Positions 14,830-23,080 of a stretch of 53,364 nt of DNA are shown here, in pieces. The stretch is from Actinomyces succiniciruminis (GTDB lineage Bacteria > Actinomycetota > Actinomycetes > Actinomycetales > Actinomycetaceae), in NCBI RefSeq assembly GCF_900002405.1, contig NZ_LK995500.1:6424-59787 (forward strand), written 5' to 3'. The notes beneath the pieces were generated by a model. The model was given only the letters and a program-made list of their open reading frames with translations, was not told where the DNA came from and made no database searches. How positions within the stretch are numbered: position 1 is the first letter of the stretch; each line of letters opens with the position of its first letter. A program made the position numbers and the translations under genes.

Positions 14830-15620
14830 TGGTGCGCCTCCTGGATGAGTTCCCGTGCGACGGCGTCGAGGGCGAGCACGTAGTCTCTGCCTTCGTCGCG
14901 GGGTACGGGCACGCGGTTGGTGGCCGCGGTGGCGACGATCTCCCGTTCGAGGAGCGGGTGGTCGATCACCTGATTGCGGTAGCTATCCCGTAGCACGTCC
15001 CGCCATGCACTGCGGTCCAGCCTGTCGCTGCGCCACTTGTTGATGACGATTCCCGCGAGCTGTAGGTGCTGGTTGTAGTACTTGCGGACGGCGTCGATGG
15101 TGTCCATGAGCTGGTCGACCCCGTCGACGGAACTCACGCGTGCCTCGGTGATGATGAGCACGGTGTCGGCGGCGGTCAGCGCGCCGAGGGTGAGGGCGCC
15201 CAAGCTCGGTGGGCAATCGATCAGGACGACGTCGTAGGCATCGACGGCGCCGGCCGCGATGGCGGTACGCAGCACGTGCTCGCGGCCGGCGCTGGTGTCT
15301 GCCTCGCGGGCGGCCAGGGCACGCTCGGCGGGGACGACGTCGATACCTGGCCAGGCGGGGCCGGCGGCTGTGATTGCGGCAGTGATGGCGCCTGGGCCGG
15401 CCTGGCCGGTGGCCACGGCCACGAGTACGTCGTTGAGCGTGCGTTCCTCGGGGGCGGGCTCGACGTCGAGAATGCTGGTGGCGTTGCCTTGAGGATCGCT
15501 GTCGATCACCAGCACGCGCTGGCCCATGCCGGCGAGCCTGGCGGCGAGGTTCACGGTGGTGGCTGTCTTGCCGACGCCGCCCTTCTGGTTCGCAACAGCG
15601 ATGATTCTGGTCTCAGTCAT
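14826..15620 (-). CDS. parA: Partition ATPase ParA
   Basis: The 264-aa protein is a standard-length ParA without an N-terminal helix-turn-helix (type Ib-like). The deviant Walker A motif [11 protein letters not shown] lies at residues 13-23, DSDPQGN at about 41 and [10 protein letters not shown] at about 132. ParA ATPases position plasmids or integrated elements by forming gradients on the nucleoid together with a centromere-bound partner, here the downstream overlapping ribbon-helix-helix gene. The start overlaps the stop of the 223-aa gene (ATGA), so it belongs to the leftward operon. Presence of parA on an integrated element suggests an episomal phase. Confidence 0.95.
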   Translation of the reverse strand: MTETRIIAVANQKGGVGKTATTVNLAARLAGMGQRVLVIDSDPQGNATSILDVEPAPEERTLNDVLVAVATGQAGPGAITAAITAAGPAWPGIDVVPAERALAAREADTSAGREHVLRTAIAAGAVDAYDVVLIDCPPSLGALTLGALTAADTVLIITEARVSSVDGVDQLMDTIDAVRKYYNQHLQLAGIVINKWRSDRLDRSAWRDVLRDSYRNQVIDHPLLEREIVATAATNRVPVPRDEGRDYVLALDAVARELIQEAHQ

Positions 15621-16288
15621 GCGGTGTGCTCCTGCGTTCGCGGGTCGGTGGGTAGGGGCGGTGTGAGCCAGCCGCCCATGTCGAGCTGGTCGGTGATCGC
15701 CTCGGCCAGGTCGGGCAGGGCGAACGGGTCGGCATCGAGGTTGCGCAGTGTTGGGCTTTGGTCGAGGATGGACAAGATCTCCTCGCTGACGCGAGCGAGA
15801 TAGTCGTCGCTGGCGGGGCGCGGCACGTCAACGTTCGCTCCTGCGTGGATATTGTCGGTAAGCCACGCCAGCGCGGCCACGGCGGCATTGATCAGTGCTG
15901 TGCCGAGTTGGTCCGCCGACGCTGCGTCCTCGTCCGCGATGATCTTGGCGAGATGGGCGACGCTAGCAGTCAGGTGGCTCGCCCTGGCGAGCCTAGTTGC
16001 CTGTGCGTCATCGGCGTCCTGTAGGGCGGTCTGGCGTGCCCAGTGGGGCGGGTCAGATCCTTCGACGACGTCGCCGGCCCACTGCATGGCAATCGACGCG
16101 ATGGTCGCTAGCAGTGCGCCCTCGTGGGCACGATCACGAATAGCCTGCCCAGTGAGTTCAATGACGTAGCCGAGCCGCTTCGGCGCGGTCATACGCTCCA
16201 TGTCGTCGCTCATGATGGTCGGTGACGAGGCGAGAGCGATCGCCTTGTCGAGAGCGTCACCGGCATCGTTGGTATTGCTGATGCTCAT
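15617..16288 (-). CDS. Hypothetical 223-aa protein upstream of parA
   Basis: Starts with [11 protein letters not shown] and is coupled to parA by a 4-nt overlap. It is predicted to be almost wholly helical and Ala/Leu/Asp-rich, with a [18 protein letters not shown] helix near residue 40 and a long central Ala-rich region. The C-terminus is Pro-rich. Its N-terminal [12 protein letters not shown] resembles the short motif near the C-termini of two transfer-region proteins. No family is recognised. Coupling to parA suggests it contributes to maintenance. Two isolated GCTAGC hexamers (15962, 16107) lie inside it but not in 18-bp phase. Confidence 0.72.
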   Translation of the reverse strand: MSISNTNDAGDALDKAIALASSPTIMSDDMERMTAPKRLGYVIELTGQAIRDRAHEGALLATIASIAMQWAGDVVEGSDPPHWARQTALQDADDAQATRLARASHLTASVAHLAKIIADEDAASADQLGTALINAAVAALAWLTDNIHAGANVDVPRPASDDYLARVSEEILSILDQSPTLRNLDADPFALPDLAEAITDQLDMGGWLTPPLPTDPRTQEHTA

Positions 16289-16324
16289 ATGGACACTCTT
16301 TTCTCTTGGGATTGGGCTCCCGGG

Positions 16325-16513
16325 TCACCGGATGACCAGGAGCAAAAGGTTGATCAGGGACAGACACGACGCGACGTCGATGAGGACCAAGGTTGTGATC
16401 GTTGTGGAACGCATCTCCGGCACGGTCCGCATGGTACGGATGCCGATCACGTTTGCGGCGGTGCCGACGATGATGACGATGATGGCGAGGATGATGGGGA
16501 TCATTGCTGTCAC
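16325..16513 (-). CDS. Small two-helix membrane protein, 62 aa
   Basis: It begins at GTG 16513 (or ATG 16504), just before the stop of the ssb remnant. Residues 4-22 (IPIILAIIVIIVGTAANVIG) and 42-61 (TLVLIDVASCLSLINLLLLV) are membrane segments joined by a short basic loop. The function is unknown. A second two-helix protein (16923-17153) in the same operon may be a partner. Confidence 0.6.
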   Translation of the reverse strand: MTAMIPIILAIIVIIVGTAANVIGIRTMRTVPEMRSTTITTLVLIDVASCLSLINLLLLVIR

Positions 16514-16516
16514 CTG

Positions 16517-16926
16517 TCAGAACGGGGGCTCGTCGCCGAAGCTGGTGGTGTCGCCGGTGGCCCAGGGGTCGTCCGCGGCGCCGCCCTGCGGGGCGTTGTA
16601 GCTGCTCTGCTGGCCGCCTTGGCTGTAACCGCCCTGGGATCCCTGGCCCTGGTTGTAGCCGCCCTGCTGGCCGCCACCCTGGGAGCCCTGGTAACCGCCC
16701 TGCTGCTGGCCGGCGTTGTAGCCGTCGCCCTGACCGCCCTGGTTGAAGCCGCCCTGGCCGCCCCCGCGGGGCTGGCGGGTGACCTGCGCCTTGGCGTAGC
16801 GCAGCGACGGGCCGATCTCATCGACCTGCATCTCCACCACCGTGCGGTTCTCGCCCTCACGGGTGGTGTAGGAGCGCTGCTGCAGGCGACCCTGCGCGAT
16901 AGGGAGCCGATTGTTAGCGCGCTCAT
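16517..16926 (-). pseudogene. ssb: Single-stranded DNA-binding protein missing most of its OB fold
   Basis: The C-terminal part is clear [20 protein letters not shown] (OB-fold strand 4), [20 protein letters not shown] (strand 5), a long Gly/Gln-rich linker, and the acidic tip [11 protein letters not shown] that binds replication partners. The first 60-65 residues of a normal SSB are absent. An ATG at 16926, coupled to the upstream stop (ATGA), opens MSALTIGS in another frame. This looks like the original N-terminus followed by an internal deletion and a one-base shift. Only about 107 residues are readable from the in-frame GTG at 16840. It cannot form a complete ssDNA-binding fold. A tail-only product that still binds SSB partners is conceivable. 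Confidence 0.75.
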
Positions 16927-17153
16927 GAGCTGACCCCCTGCCTGATGAGCGTGGCAGTAGCGGTCAGACTGAGGCTGTCGACGGCCGTGATGGCCGTCTT
17001 GCAGAACTGCCAAAGGACCGCTACCAAGATGACTGCGTAGGCCACGATGAAGAGCACTTCGCAGGCGCGGATGACATTCTCGGAGAGGCTGATGCTTCCG
17101 ATGAGGCCTGCGATGATGATGGCGAAGCAGGCGGGGAAGATAATGAGCGCCAC
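16923..17153 (-). CDS. Small two-helix membrane protein, 76 aa
   Basis: GTG 17153 has an AAGGA ribosome site. The two hydrophobic segments are at residues 2-22 and 33-52, and the C-terminus is polar and Ser/Thr-rich. Its stop overlaps the ATG of the ssb remnant (ATGA). The function is unknown. Confidence 0.65.
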   Translation of the reverse strand: MALIIFPACFAIIIAGLIGSISLSENVIRACEVLFIVAYAVILVAVLWQFCKTAITAVDSLSLTATATLIRQGVSS

Positions 17154-17162
17154 TGGTGATCC

Positions 17163-17441
17163 TTACCGGTTGCGGGTGTGCTTGGGGAGTGCGTAGGTGC
17201 TGCCGCTGCGCCAGGTGCCGGGCGCGACGGTGTTAATGGTGTGGTCGTCGAGGAGCTGGCGTTGTGTCTGGCGCACGAGCTCGGCGAGGTTGGCGAGCGT
17301 GTACGCGGTATCCGCGTCGTCGCATGCGGCTACAGCGAGCTTGAGGGCGGCGGCTTCGGCGGCGATGACGTCCATGATGGTGAGCGCGTGGGCGTGCTGG
17401 GTGGCGCTGCGGGGGCTGGGATGTTGTCGGCGGGTGCGCAT
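17163..17441 (-). CDS. Hypothetical 92-aa protein
   Basis: ATG 17441 (MRTRRQHPSPRS) follows the 68-aa gene by 2 bp; the longer frame overlaps that gene and is discounted. After a basic start, residues 18-62 form one or two Ala-rich helices (MDVIAAEAAALKLAVAACDD, NLAELVRQTQRQLL). The end is basic (LPKHTRNR). The function is unknown; it is part of the leftward operon from 18100. Confidence 0.65.
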   Translation of the reverse strand: MRTRRQHPSPRSATQHAHALTIMDVIAAEAAALKLAVAACDDADTAYTLANLAELVRQTQRQLLDDHTINTVAPGTWRSGSTYALPKHTRNR

Positions 17442-17443
17442 GG

Positions 17444-17650
17444 TCAGGCGGCCTCCTTTGGGGTGCGGGTGGTCGTGGTCTGGATGGTTCCGGCTTCGAT
17501 GAGTGCCTGGACGGTCTCGATCTCGTCGAGGGTGTCCTGCATGGCGGTGTCGCCTGCGGCGACGCGGTCGCGCACGTGGGCGGCCATCTCGTCGACGGCC
17601 TCCATCAGCAGTAGCTGCTGTGCGAAGCTCAGGGTCGTGGTTTTTGTCAT
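17444..17650 (-). CDS. Hypothetical 68-aa helical protein
   Basis: ATG 17650 has an AAGGAG ribosome site. The protein is one long amphipathic helical stretch (SFAQQLLLMEAVDEMAAHV, then DTLDEIETVQALIEAGTI) with a Thr/Lys end. It could dimerise as a coiled coil. The function is unknown. Confidence 0.65.
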   Translation of the reverse strand: MTKTTTLSFAQQLLLMEAVDEMAAHVRDRVAAGDTAMQDTLDEIETVQALIEAGTIQTTTTRTPKEAA

Positions 17651-17686
17651 GACGGTTCTCCTTGGTGTTTGTCGGGTTGGTCAGGT

Positions 17687-18100
17687 TCAGATGAGAAAGA
17701 CAAGGGCCGCGATGACTAGCAGGCTCGCGGTGATCGCCCCATGGAGCGGCGCGACAGACCATGAGCGGGCTGCTTGCCAGGTGCCGGCGTGGCTCCAGCT
17801 GGGGCCCAACAGCTCTCTAGGCGTGGCGGTGACGGGGCCGCCGTCGAGGAGGGCGGCGTAGAGCGCTCGCCATGCACGCTCGGCGGTGAGGTGCACCGCG
17901 TGAGTCATCCAGAGGGCGGTGCAGGCGACGGCGCCTGCGACGGCAGGCAGGGGCGAACCCATGGCAACGGACGCGGTGGTCATCGCCGCACTGATAGTGA
18001 GAGCCCATGTGACGGCCTGCTGCTGCGCGGCGGCGAGCCTCGAGATGGTCGCCGCGACCGTGGCGAGGTGCGCGGCGCGCAGATCCTCGGAGGCGGTCAT
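17687..18100 (-). CDS. Putative membrane protein, 137 aa, first gene of the maintenance operon
   Basis: ATG 18100 is the first credible start; longer frames run through the GCTAGC array. It has an N-terminal Ala-rich helix (residues 5-30), then hydrophobic segments at about 32-48 and 50-70, a polar region with conserved-looking Trp residues, and a last membrane segment at 120-136 (ITASLLVIAALVFLI). The function is unknown. It heads a leftward run of genes (small proteins, ssb remnant, parA, partner, int) with gaps of a few bases. The only intergenic space for a promoter is the stretch containing the five-hexamer array. Confidence 0.65.
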   Translation of the reverse strand: MTASEDLRAAHLATVAATISRLAAAQQQAVTWALTISAAMTTASVAMGSPLPAVAGAVACTALWMTHAVHLTAERAWRALYAALLDGGPVTATPRELLGPSWSHAGTWQAARSWSVAPLHGAITASLLVIAALVFLI

Positions 18101-18118
18101 GAGTCGGCCCTCAGAGTC

Positions 18119-18196
18119 GCTAGCGATGCTGTATTGGCTAGCATTCGCAGTATTGCTAGCGGTGCCAAACTGGCTAGCGATCGCAGCATGGCTAGC
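18119..18196. repeat. GCTAGC array C: five hexamers at exact 18-bp spacing
   Basis: GCTAGC begins at 18119, 18137, 18155, 18173 and 18191. The first unit shares its first 15 bases (GCTAGCGATGCTGTA) with the first unit of array B at 14370. The outer arms are nearly inverted copies (GCTAGCGATGCTG against GCTAGCCATGCTG), so the array is dyad-symmetric about its third hexamer. It lies at the head of the leftward operon and 65 bp from the tRNA scar. Confidence 0.85.
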
Positions 18197-18262
18197 CAAT
18201 GAGCATGCGCGAGCACGTCGATGTGCTCCGCAATGACGATGCAGCGGGAGATCCAGGCCCGC

Positions 18263-18302
18263 AACCCGGAGGTCGCAGGTTCGAATCCTGCCCCCGCTAC
18301 CA
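18263..18302 (+). other. 3' tRNA fragment marking the element's right attachment site
   Basis: The fragment contains a T arm (GCAGG TTCGAAT CCTGC) followed by the acceptor half CCCCGCT-A-CCA. No matching 5' half, D arm or anticodon arm is present within 75 bp upstream, so it is a fragment and not a gene. Integration into a tRNA 3' end leaves such a scar, with the intact tRNA at the far (left) end, outside the window. AACCCGGAGGTC before the T arm would fit a Met or similar tRNA, but the identity is not certain. Confidence 0.75.
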
Positions 18303-18312
18303 CGGAGCCAGG

Positions 18313-18340
18313 GGCCCCGGCACCAGCAGGTGCCGGGGCC
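18313..18340 (+). terminator. Terminator of the original tRNA gene
   Basis: A perfect 12-bp stem (GGCCCCGGCACC/GGTGCCGGGGCC) with a 4-nt loop follows the CCA end by 10 bp. It is the chromosomal terminator that now marks the start of host DNA. Confidence 0.75.
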
Positions 18341-18384
18341 TTCTGCTGCCCGGGCATGCTGTTCCGGTGCGGTAGATTCCCGCC

Positions 18385-19899
18385 ATGAAAGACGCCCCAT
18401 CCTCTCCACCCGATTCCCCGGTTTCTGCCGCCGTGCCCGGCCCTCAAACCGCCGCCGACGCGGACTCAGCCAGATCCCGGATTGAGAACGCCGGCCTGGA
18501 CGTGATCGCCGAGTCCGAGCGCAAGGGCCGCCCCCGCGACCTGTTCATGCCCTGGTTCGCCGCCAATATCTCGGTGCTCGGCCTGTCCTGGGGCGCCTGG
18601 GTGCTCGGCTTCGGCCTTTCTTTTGCGCAGGCCGTCGTCGCCGGCGTCGTCGGGGTGATCGTCTCCTTCCTGCTGTGCGGCTTCATCGCCGTGCTCGGCA
18701 AGCGCGGCAGTGCCCCGACCCTGGCCCTGTCCCGTGCCGCCTTCGGCTACCACGGCAACCGTCTGTCCGCCGCCATCTCCTGGATGCTCACCGTCGGTTG
18801 GGAGACGGTGCTGTGCGTGTCCGCGTCCCTCGCCTCCGCCACGGTGCTGCAGGCCCTGGGCTGGCACAACGAACTCGGCGCACAGATCGTCGGCTTTCTG
18901 CTGACCGTGGGACTCGCGGCCAGTGCCGGCATCCTCGGCTTCGACACCATCATGCGGGTGCAGACATGGATCACCTGGGCCACGGGCATACTCACCGTCA
19001 TCTACCTGATTCTGGTCTCCCCGCAGATCGACTTCGGGGCGCTTACCGCGCTGCCCGCCGGCTCGGCCGCGGCCTTCATCGGCGCCCTGGTCATGGTCGC
19101 CACCGGCTTCGGCCTGGGCTGGGTCAATGCCGCCGCCGACTACTCCCGCTACCTGCCGCGCAGCGCCTCCACCGGCGGCGTGATCGCGTGGACCACCATC
19201 GGCTCATCGCTGCCCGTCGTCGTCCTCGTCATCGCCGGCATCATGCTGGTCGGCTCCGACCCCGAGCTCGGCACCGCCATCGACTCCGACCCCATCGGCG
19301 CGCTGACCACCATCCTGCCGCCCTGGTTCCTGATCCCCTTCGCCGTCGTGGCGATCCTGGGGCTCGCCGGCGGCATCATCATGGACCTGTACTCCTCCGG
19401 GTTGTCGCTGCTCGCCACCGGCCTGCCCGTGAAGCGGCACGTGGCCACCTCCATCGATGCCACCATCATGACGGTGGGCACCATCGCCGTCATCTTCGGG
19501 GCGGACGACTTCCTGGGACCCTTCCAGGGATTCCTGACGACTCTGGGGGTGGTGATCGCGGCTTGGGCGGGCGTCATGCTCGCCGAGGTGTGCCTGCGCC
19601 GACGCGACTATGACGAGGCCGCCCTGTTCACGCCCGACGGCGTCTACGGCTCGGTCAACCTGGAGGCGATCGCGCTGGTCGTACTCGGGGCCGGCGTCGG
19701 CTGGGGGCTGGTCGTCAACTCCGCCGCCTCCTGGCTGAGCTGGCAGGGCTATCTGCTGGGCCCGCTGGGCGGCCGCGACGGCACCTGGGCCGGCGCGAAC
19801 CTGGGCGTGCTGGCGGCGCTGCTGATCGGCCTGCTCGGACACCTGCTGCTCGGACGGCGGCGCGTGCGAGTCCAGGAGCGGGCGGGGGAGCGCGCATGA
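18385..19899 (+). CDS. NCS1 family cytosine/purine permease
   Basis: This 504-aa protein has a polar N-terminus (about 50 residues) and about 12 membrane segments beginning FMPWFAANISVLGLSWGAW, the opening typical of CodB-like NCS1 carriers (nucleobase:cation symporters). FGYHGNRLSAAISWMLTVGWE and the NAAADYSRYLPR stretch are family-typical. The ATG lies 6 nt after TAGATT, so a leaderless mRNA is likely. The stop overlaps the start of the phosphorylase (ATGA), so uptake and nucleoside breakdown are coupled. The substrate could be cytosine, a purine, allantoin or a relative. Confidence 0.9.
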   Translation: MKDAPSSPPDSPVSAAVPGPQTAADADSARSRIENAGLDVIAESERKGRPRDLFMPWFAANISVLGLSWGAWVLGFGLSFAQAVVAGVVGVIVSFLLCGFIAVLGKRGSAPTLALSRAAFGYHGNRLSAAISWMLTVGWETVLCVSASLASATVLQALGWHNELGAQIVGFLLTVGLAASAGILGFDTIMRVQTWITWATGILTVIYLILVSPQIDFGALTALPAGSAAAFIGALVMVATGFGLGWVNAAADYSRYLPRSASTGGVIAWTTIGSSLPVVVLVIAGIMLVGSDPELGTAIDSDPIGALTTILPPWFLIPFAVVAILGLAGGIIMDLYSSGLSLLATGLPVKRHVATSIDATIMTVGTIAVIFGADDFLGPFQGFLTTLGVVIAAWAGVMLAEVCLRRRDYDEAALFTPDGVYGSVNLEAIALVVLGAGVGWGLVVNSAASWLSWQGYLLGPLGGRDGTWAGANLGVLAALLIGLLGHLLLGRRRVRVQERAGERA

Positions 19900-20810
19900 G
19901 CTCCACCGGCTCACTCCCACAGCCAGTTTCGGGGCCCGACGGCGTTCCCGCCGAGTTGCTCGCCGCCCTCACCGAGTCCGGGGGCGGAGACGGTCCCGGC
20001 CCCGCCGTGGAGGCCGCCCACCAGATCGCCCGGCGCACCGGCGCCGCCCACCACGACGTGTTGGTCGTGCTCGGATCCGGTGCCGACACCGCCCTTGACG
20101 GTTGGGGCGCGCCGACGGCGTCGCTGCCGCTCTCCGACCTGCCCGGCGTCGTCGGCCCCATTGCACCCGGGCATGTAGACCGGCTCGACTCCTACGAGTG
20201 GCGCCCGTCCTCCGGTCTTGACGAGGTTGGAAGCCCGACGACGGCGCCCCGCAGCCTGCACGTGCTGGTAGCCCACGGTCGTACCCACCTGTATGAGGGA
20301 CGCGGGCCCGGCGCCGTCGTCGCCCTGGCCCGGGCCGCCGCCGCCACGGGCGTGCGCGCCGCCGTCCTGGTCAATGCCAACGGCTGCCTACGCGACTGGG
20401 TGATCGGTGACGTCATGACGATCACCGATCACCTCAACCTTTCCGGCGCCTCGCCCTTCGACGGCACCGTGTTCGTCGACCAGCGTGAGCTGTGGGATCC
20501 GCAGCTGACCGCCGTTCTGCGCGGGCACACCCAGCGTGCCGGCGTTTACGCCATGGTGCGTGGCCCGGAGTACCAGACCCTGGCCGAATCCCGCATGCTG
20601 GCGTCCCTGGGGGCCGATTGCGCGGGCATGTCCACCATCCTGGAGGCGATCGCCCTGCACCAGTTGGGCGTGCGCGTGTCCGGGATGAGCGTGGTGTCCG
20701 ACCTCTCCTTCGCGGCTGCTCCTACCGACCCGGATGAGGTCGTGCGCCTGGTCGCCGCCGCTCACGGCACCCTCGCCGCCGGCATTGAGGCGGTGCTGGC
20801 CGCCCTTTAG
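19896..20810 (+). CDS. Purine-nucleoside-phosphorylase-like enzyme with altered base-recognition residues
   Basis: This 304-aa trimeric-type nucleoside phosphorylase homologue would split nucleosides with phosphate into base and ribose-1-phosphate. Family marks are VLGSGAD (phosphate loop), GRTHLYEG, VLVNANGCLRDWVIGDVM, NLSG.SPF, and GADCAGMSTILEAIAL. Two residues that bind the purine in the family differ. The usual GP.FET reads GPEYQT (Glu to Gln), and the usual VTN near the C-terminus reads VSD (Asn to Asp). The substrate may therefore not be guanosine or inosine. It is coupled to the NCS1 permease gene by a 4-nt overlap. Confidence 0.85.
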   Translation: MSSTGSLPQPVSGPDGVPAELLAALTESGGGDGPGPAVEAAHQIARRTGAAHHDVLVVLGSGADTALDGWGAPTASLPLSDLPGVVGPIAPGHVDRLDSYEWRPSSGLDEVGSPTTAPRSLHVLVAHGRTHLYEGRGPGAVVALARAAAATGVRAAVLVNANGCLRDWVIGDVMTITDHLNLSGASPFDGTVFVDQRELWDPQLTAVLRGHTQRAGVYAMVRGPEYQTLAESRMLASLGADCAGMSTILEAIALHQLGVRVSGMSVVSDLSFAAAPTDPDEVVRLVAAAHGTLAAGIEAVLAAL

Positions 20811-20822
20811 AGCGGCGGGCGG

Positions 20823-20876
20823 GGTGCGCCCCGGACCCGGGCGGGGGAGTGGCCCCGTCCGCCTCCGGGGCGCACC
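20823..20876. terminator. Inverted repeat, probable terminator
   Basis: A perfect 13-bp repeat (20823-20835 with 20864-20876) and a long loop lie between the phosphorylase gene and fumC. Confidence 0.55.
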
Positions 20877-20959
20877 GCTGTGCAACTCACGGCCCGCAAG
20901 TGCGGACATAGGACGCCCGTCCCCGCCCGCACGCGTCCGCATCCGGCTAGCCTTGGACC

Positions 20960-22387
20960 ATGGCACCTGAGAACTCCACCGGCGCGACGACGCGCACCGA
21001 ATCCGACTCCATGGGCACCGTCGAGGTCGCCTCCGACCGCTACTGGGGTGCGCAGACCGAGCGCTCTCTGCACAACTTCGACATCGGCCGCGAGACCTTC
21101 GTCCTGTCCCACCCGCTGATCCGGGCCCTGGGCGTGCTCAAGAAGTCCGCCGCCCTGGCCAACGCCGAGCTCGGCGAGCTGCCCGAAGACATCGCGAAGT
21201 TGATTGCTCAGGCGGCCGACGAGGTCATCTCCGGTGAGCTCGACTCCCACTTCCCGCTCGTCGTCTTCCAGACCGGCTCGGGAACCCAGTCCAACATGAA
21301 CGCCAACGAGGTCATCTCCAACCGCGCCATCGAGCTGGCCGGCGGCCAGATGGGCTCCAAGACCCCCGTCCACCCCAACGACCACGTCAACCGCGGCCAG
21401 TCCTCCAACGACACCTTCCCCACCGCCATGCACATCGCCGTGGTCTCCGAGCTGGCGGCCATGTACCCGCGGGTGCAGCAGCTGCGCGACACGCTGGACG
21501 CCAAGGCCAAGGAGTTCGACGACGTCGTCATGGTCGGTCGTACCCACCTGCAGGACGCCACCCCGATCCGTCTGGGCCAGGTCATCTCCGGCTGGGTCGC
21601 CCAGATCGACTTCGCGCTGGACGGCATCCGCTACGCCGACTCCCGCGCCCGTGAGCTCGCCATCGGCGGCACCGCCGTCGGCACCGGCCTCAACGCGCAC
21701 CCGAAGTTCGGGGAGCTGGCCGCCAAGAAGATCAGTGAGGAGACCGGCATCGAGTTCAAGCAGGCCGACAACCTCTTCGCCGCGCTGGGCGCTCACGACG
21801 CCCTGGTGCTGGTCTCCGGTGCTCTGCGGGTGCTGGCAGACGCCCTGATGAAGATCGCCAATGACGTGCGCTGGTACGCCTCCGGCCCTCGCAACGGCAT
21901 CGGCGAACTGATCATCCCCGAGAACGAGCCCGGCTCCTCCATCATGCCCGGCAAGGTCAACCCGACTCAGTGCGAGGCCATGACCATGGTTGCCACGAAG
22001 GTCTTCGGCAACGACGCCACTGTCGGTTTCGCCGGCAGCCAGGGCAACTTCCAGCTCAACGTGTTCAAGCCGGTCATGGCCTGGTGCGTGCTGGAGTCCA
22101 TCCAGCTGCTGGGCGACGCGTGCGTGTCCTTCGACGAGCACTGCGCCTACGGCATCGAGCCGAACCGGGAGAAGATCCAGGCCAACCTGGACTCCAACCT
22201 CATGCAGGTCACCGCCCTCAACCGCCACATCGGCTACGACAAGGCCTCCAAGATCGCCAAGAACGCGCACAAGAAGGGCCTGTCCCTGCGCGAATCCGCC
22301 CTCGAGCTGGGCTTCGTCACCGCCGCCGAGTTCGACGCCTGGGTGGTCCCCGCCGACATGACCCACCCGTCCGCCGCGGACGAGTGA
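20960..22387 (+). CDS. fumC: Fumarate hydratase, class II
   Basis: This 475-aa enzyme of the aspartase/fumarase superfamily interconverts fumarate and malate in the TCA cycle. It has the RIE/STMG-type start ([23 protein letters not shown]), [47 protein letters not shown], and the signature [16 protein letters not shown] with the catalytic Ser in the mobile loop. Length is normal. TAGCCT lies 6 nt before the ATG, consistent with leaderless transcription. Confidence 0.97.
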   Translation: MAPENSTGATTRTESDSMGTVEVASDRYWGAQTERSLHNFDIGRETFVLSHPLIRALGVLKKSAALANAELGELPEDIAKLIAQAADEVISGELDSHFPLVVFQTGSGTQSNMNANEVISNRAIELAGGQMGSKTPVHPNDHVNRGQSSNDTFPTAMHIAVVSELAAMYPRVQQLRDTLDAKAKEFDDVVMVGRTHLQDATPIRLGQVISGWVAQIDFALDGIRYADSRARELAIGGTAVGTGLNAHPKFGELAAKKISEETGIEFKQADNLFAALGAHDALVLVSGALRVLADALMKIANDVRWYASGPRNGIGELIIPENEPGSSIMPGKVNPTQCEAMTMVATKVFGNDATVGFAGSQGNFQLNVFKPVMAWCVLESIQLLGDACVSFDEHCAYGIEPNREKIQANLDSNLMQVTALNRHIGYDKASKIAKNAHKKGLSLRESALELGFVTAAEFDAWVVPADMTHPSAADE

Positions 22388-22433
22388 TCCGGGCGGCTCT
22401 CCGCACAGCGCAGAGCCGGTCGAAGTAGACATC

Positions 22434-22466
22434 GTCCCCGGCGGCACCGTGTGGTCCGCCGGGGAC
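22434..22466 (+). terminator. Terminator after fumC
   Basis: A perfect 11-bp stem GTCCCCGGCGG/CCGCCGGGGAC with an 11-nt loop lies 47 bp after the fumC stop. Confidence 0.7.
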
Positions 22467-22532
22467 GCCGTCTCTGCCAGACCGGCTGCAGCCAGTGTGC
22501 AGTCGACGCCGCCACAGTCTGAAAGGACCGCC

Positions 22533-22979
22533 ATGCCCCGCATAGACCATGCCGCCCTCTGGGTCGCCGACCTGGAGGCCACCCGCGACTTCTACCTGCG
22601 ATGGTTCGGCGGACGCGCCAACGGCCAGTACCACAATCCTCGTACCGGACTGCGCACCTACATCCTCACCTTCAACGACGGCGCGAATGCGTCCGCCGGT
22701 CGGGGCGCCAGGTTGGAGTTGATGCGCCGCCCCGACGTCGTTCCCCGTGCCGACGCGGAGATGCTCGGCTGGGCGCATGTCTCCTTCGCCCTACCGGATC
22801 GTGCGGGTGTGGACGACCTGGCTGGGCGGGCACGCGCCGCCGGAGTGCCGGTGATCGATGGCCCTCGTCAGACCGGAGACGGCTACTACGAGGCGGTCCT
22901 ACTGGACCCGGAGGGCAACCGGGTCGAGATCGTTGCCGGCGACTACAGCGATGAAGTGGCGCAGCGCCGCGGAGTCTGA
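22533..22979 (+). CDS. VOC (glyoxalase/bleomycin resistance) family protein
   Basis: The protein is 148 aa from ATG 22533 (GAAAGGA site). The pattern is that of a VOC metalloenzyme or binding protein: a first half IDHAALWVADLEATRDFYLRWFGG, and a second half beginning HVSFALPDRAGVDDLAGRARAAGV and ending LLDPEGNRVEIV. Candidate metal ligands are His in RIDHAA, Glu in RLELM, His in WAHVSF and Glu in RVEIV. The substrate is unknown. The nearest relatives are usually called lactoylglutathione lyase-like. Confidence 0.88.
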   Translation: MPRIDHAALWVADLEATRDFYLRWFGGRANGQYHNPRTGLRTYILTFNDGANASAGRGARLELMRRPDVVPRADAEMLGWAHVSFALPDRAGVDDLAGRARAAGVPVIDGPRQTGDGYYEAVLLDPEGNRVEIVAGDYSDEVAQRRGV

Positions 22980-23080
22980 AGCGCGCCCTTGCACAGGGAA
23001 CATCGTGAGCTATGAACGGGCCACGAGCCAGGGGCGCCGCCGGCGAGTTGTACGCCGGTGCGGGCTTACACTGCCGGCTT

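Noticed and set aside
16510-17013. 167-aa Arg/Ala/Thr-rich ORF overlapping the ssb remnant
   Set aside because: Apart from its first eight codons, which may be the original ssb start, it is the out-of-frame reading of the SSB linker.
18119-18196. CRISPR array
   Set aside because: The 18-bp units share only a hexamer and a few flanking bases, there are no spacer-length variable segments, and no cas genes are present. It fits protein-binding iterons.
18241-18302. Complete tRNA gene
   Set aside because: Only the T arm and acceptor 3' half are present. AGCGGGA at 18243 pairs imperfectly and leaves too few bases for D and anticodon arms.
20946-20951. Chromosomal GCTAGC before fumC, and single copies at 3517, 15962 and 16107, as part of the iteron system
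   Set aside because: These are isolated copies without the 18-bp partner sites; the one before fumC overlaps the -10 box.
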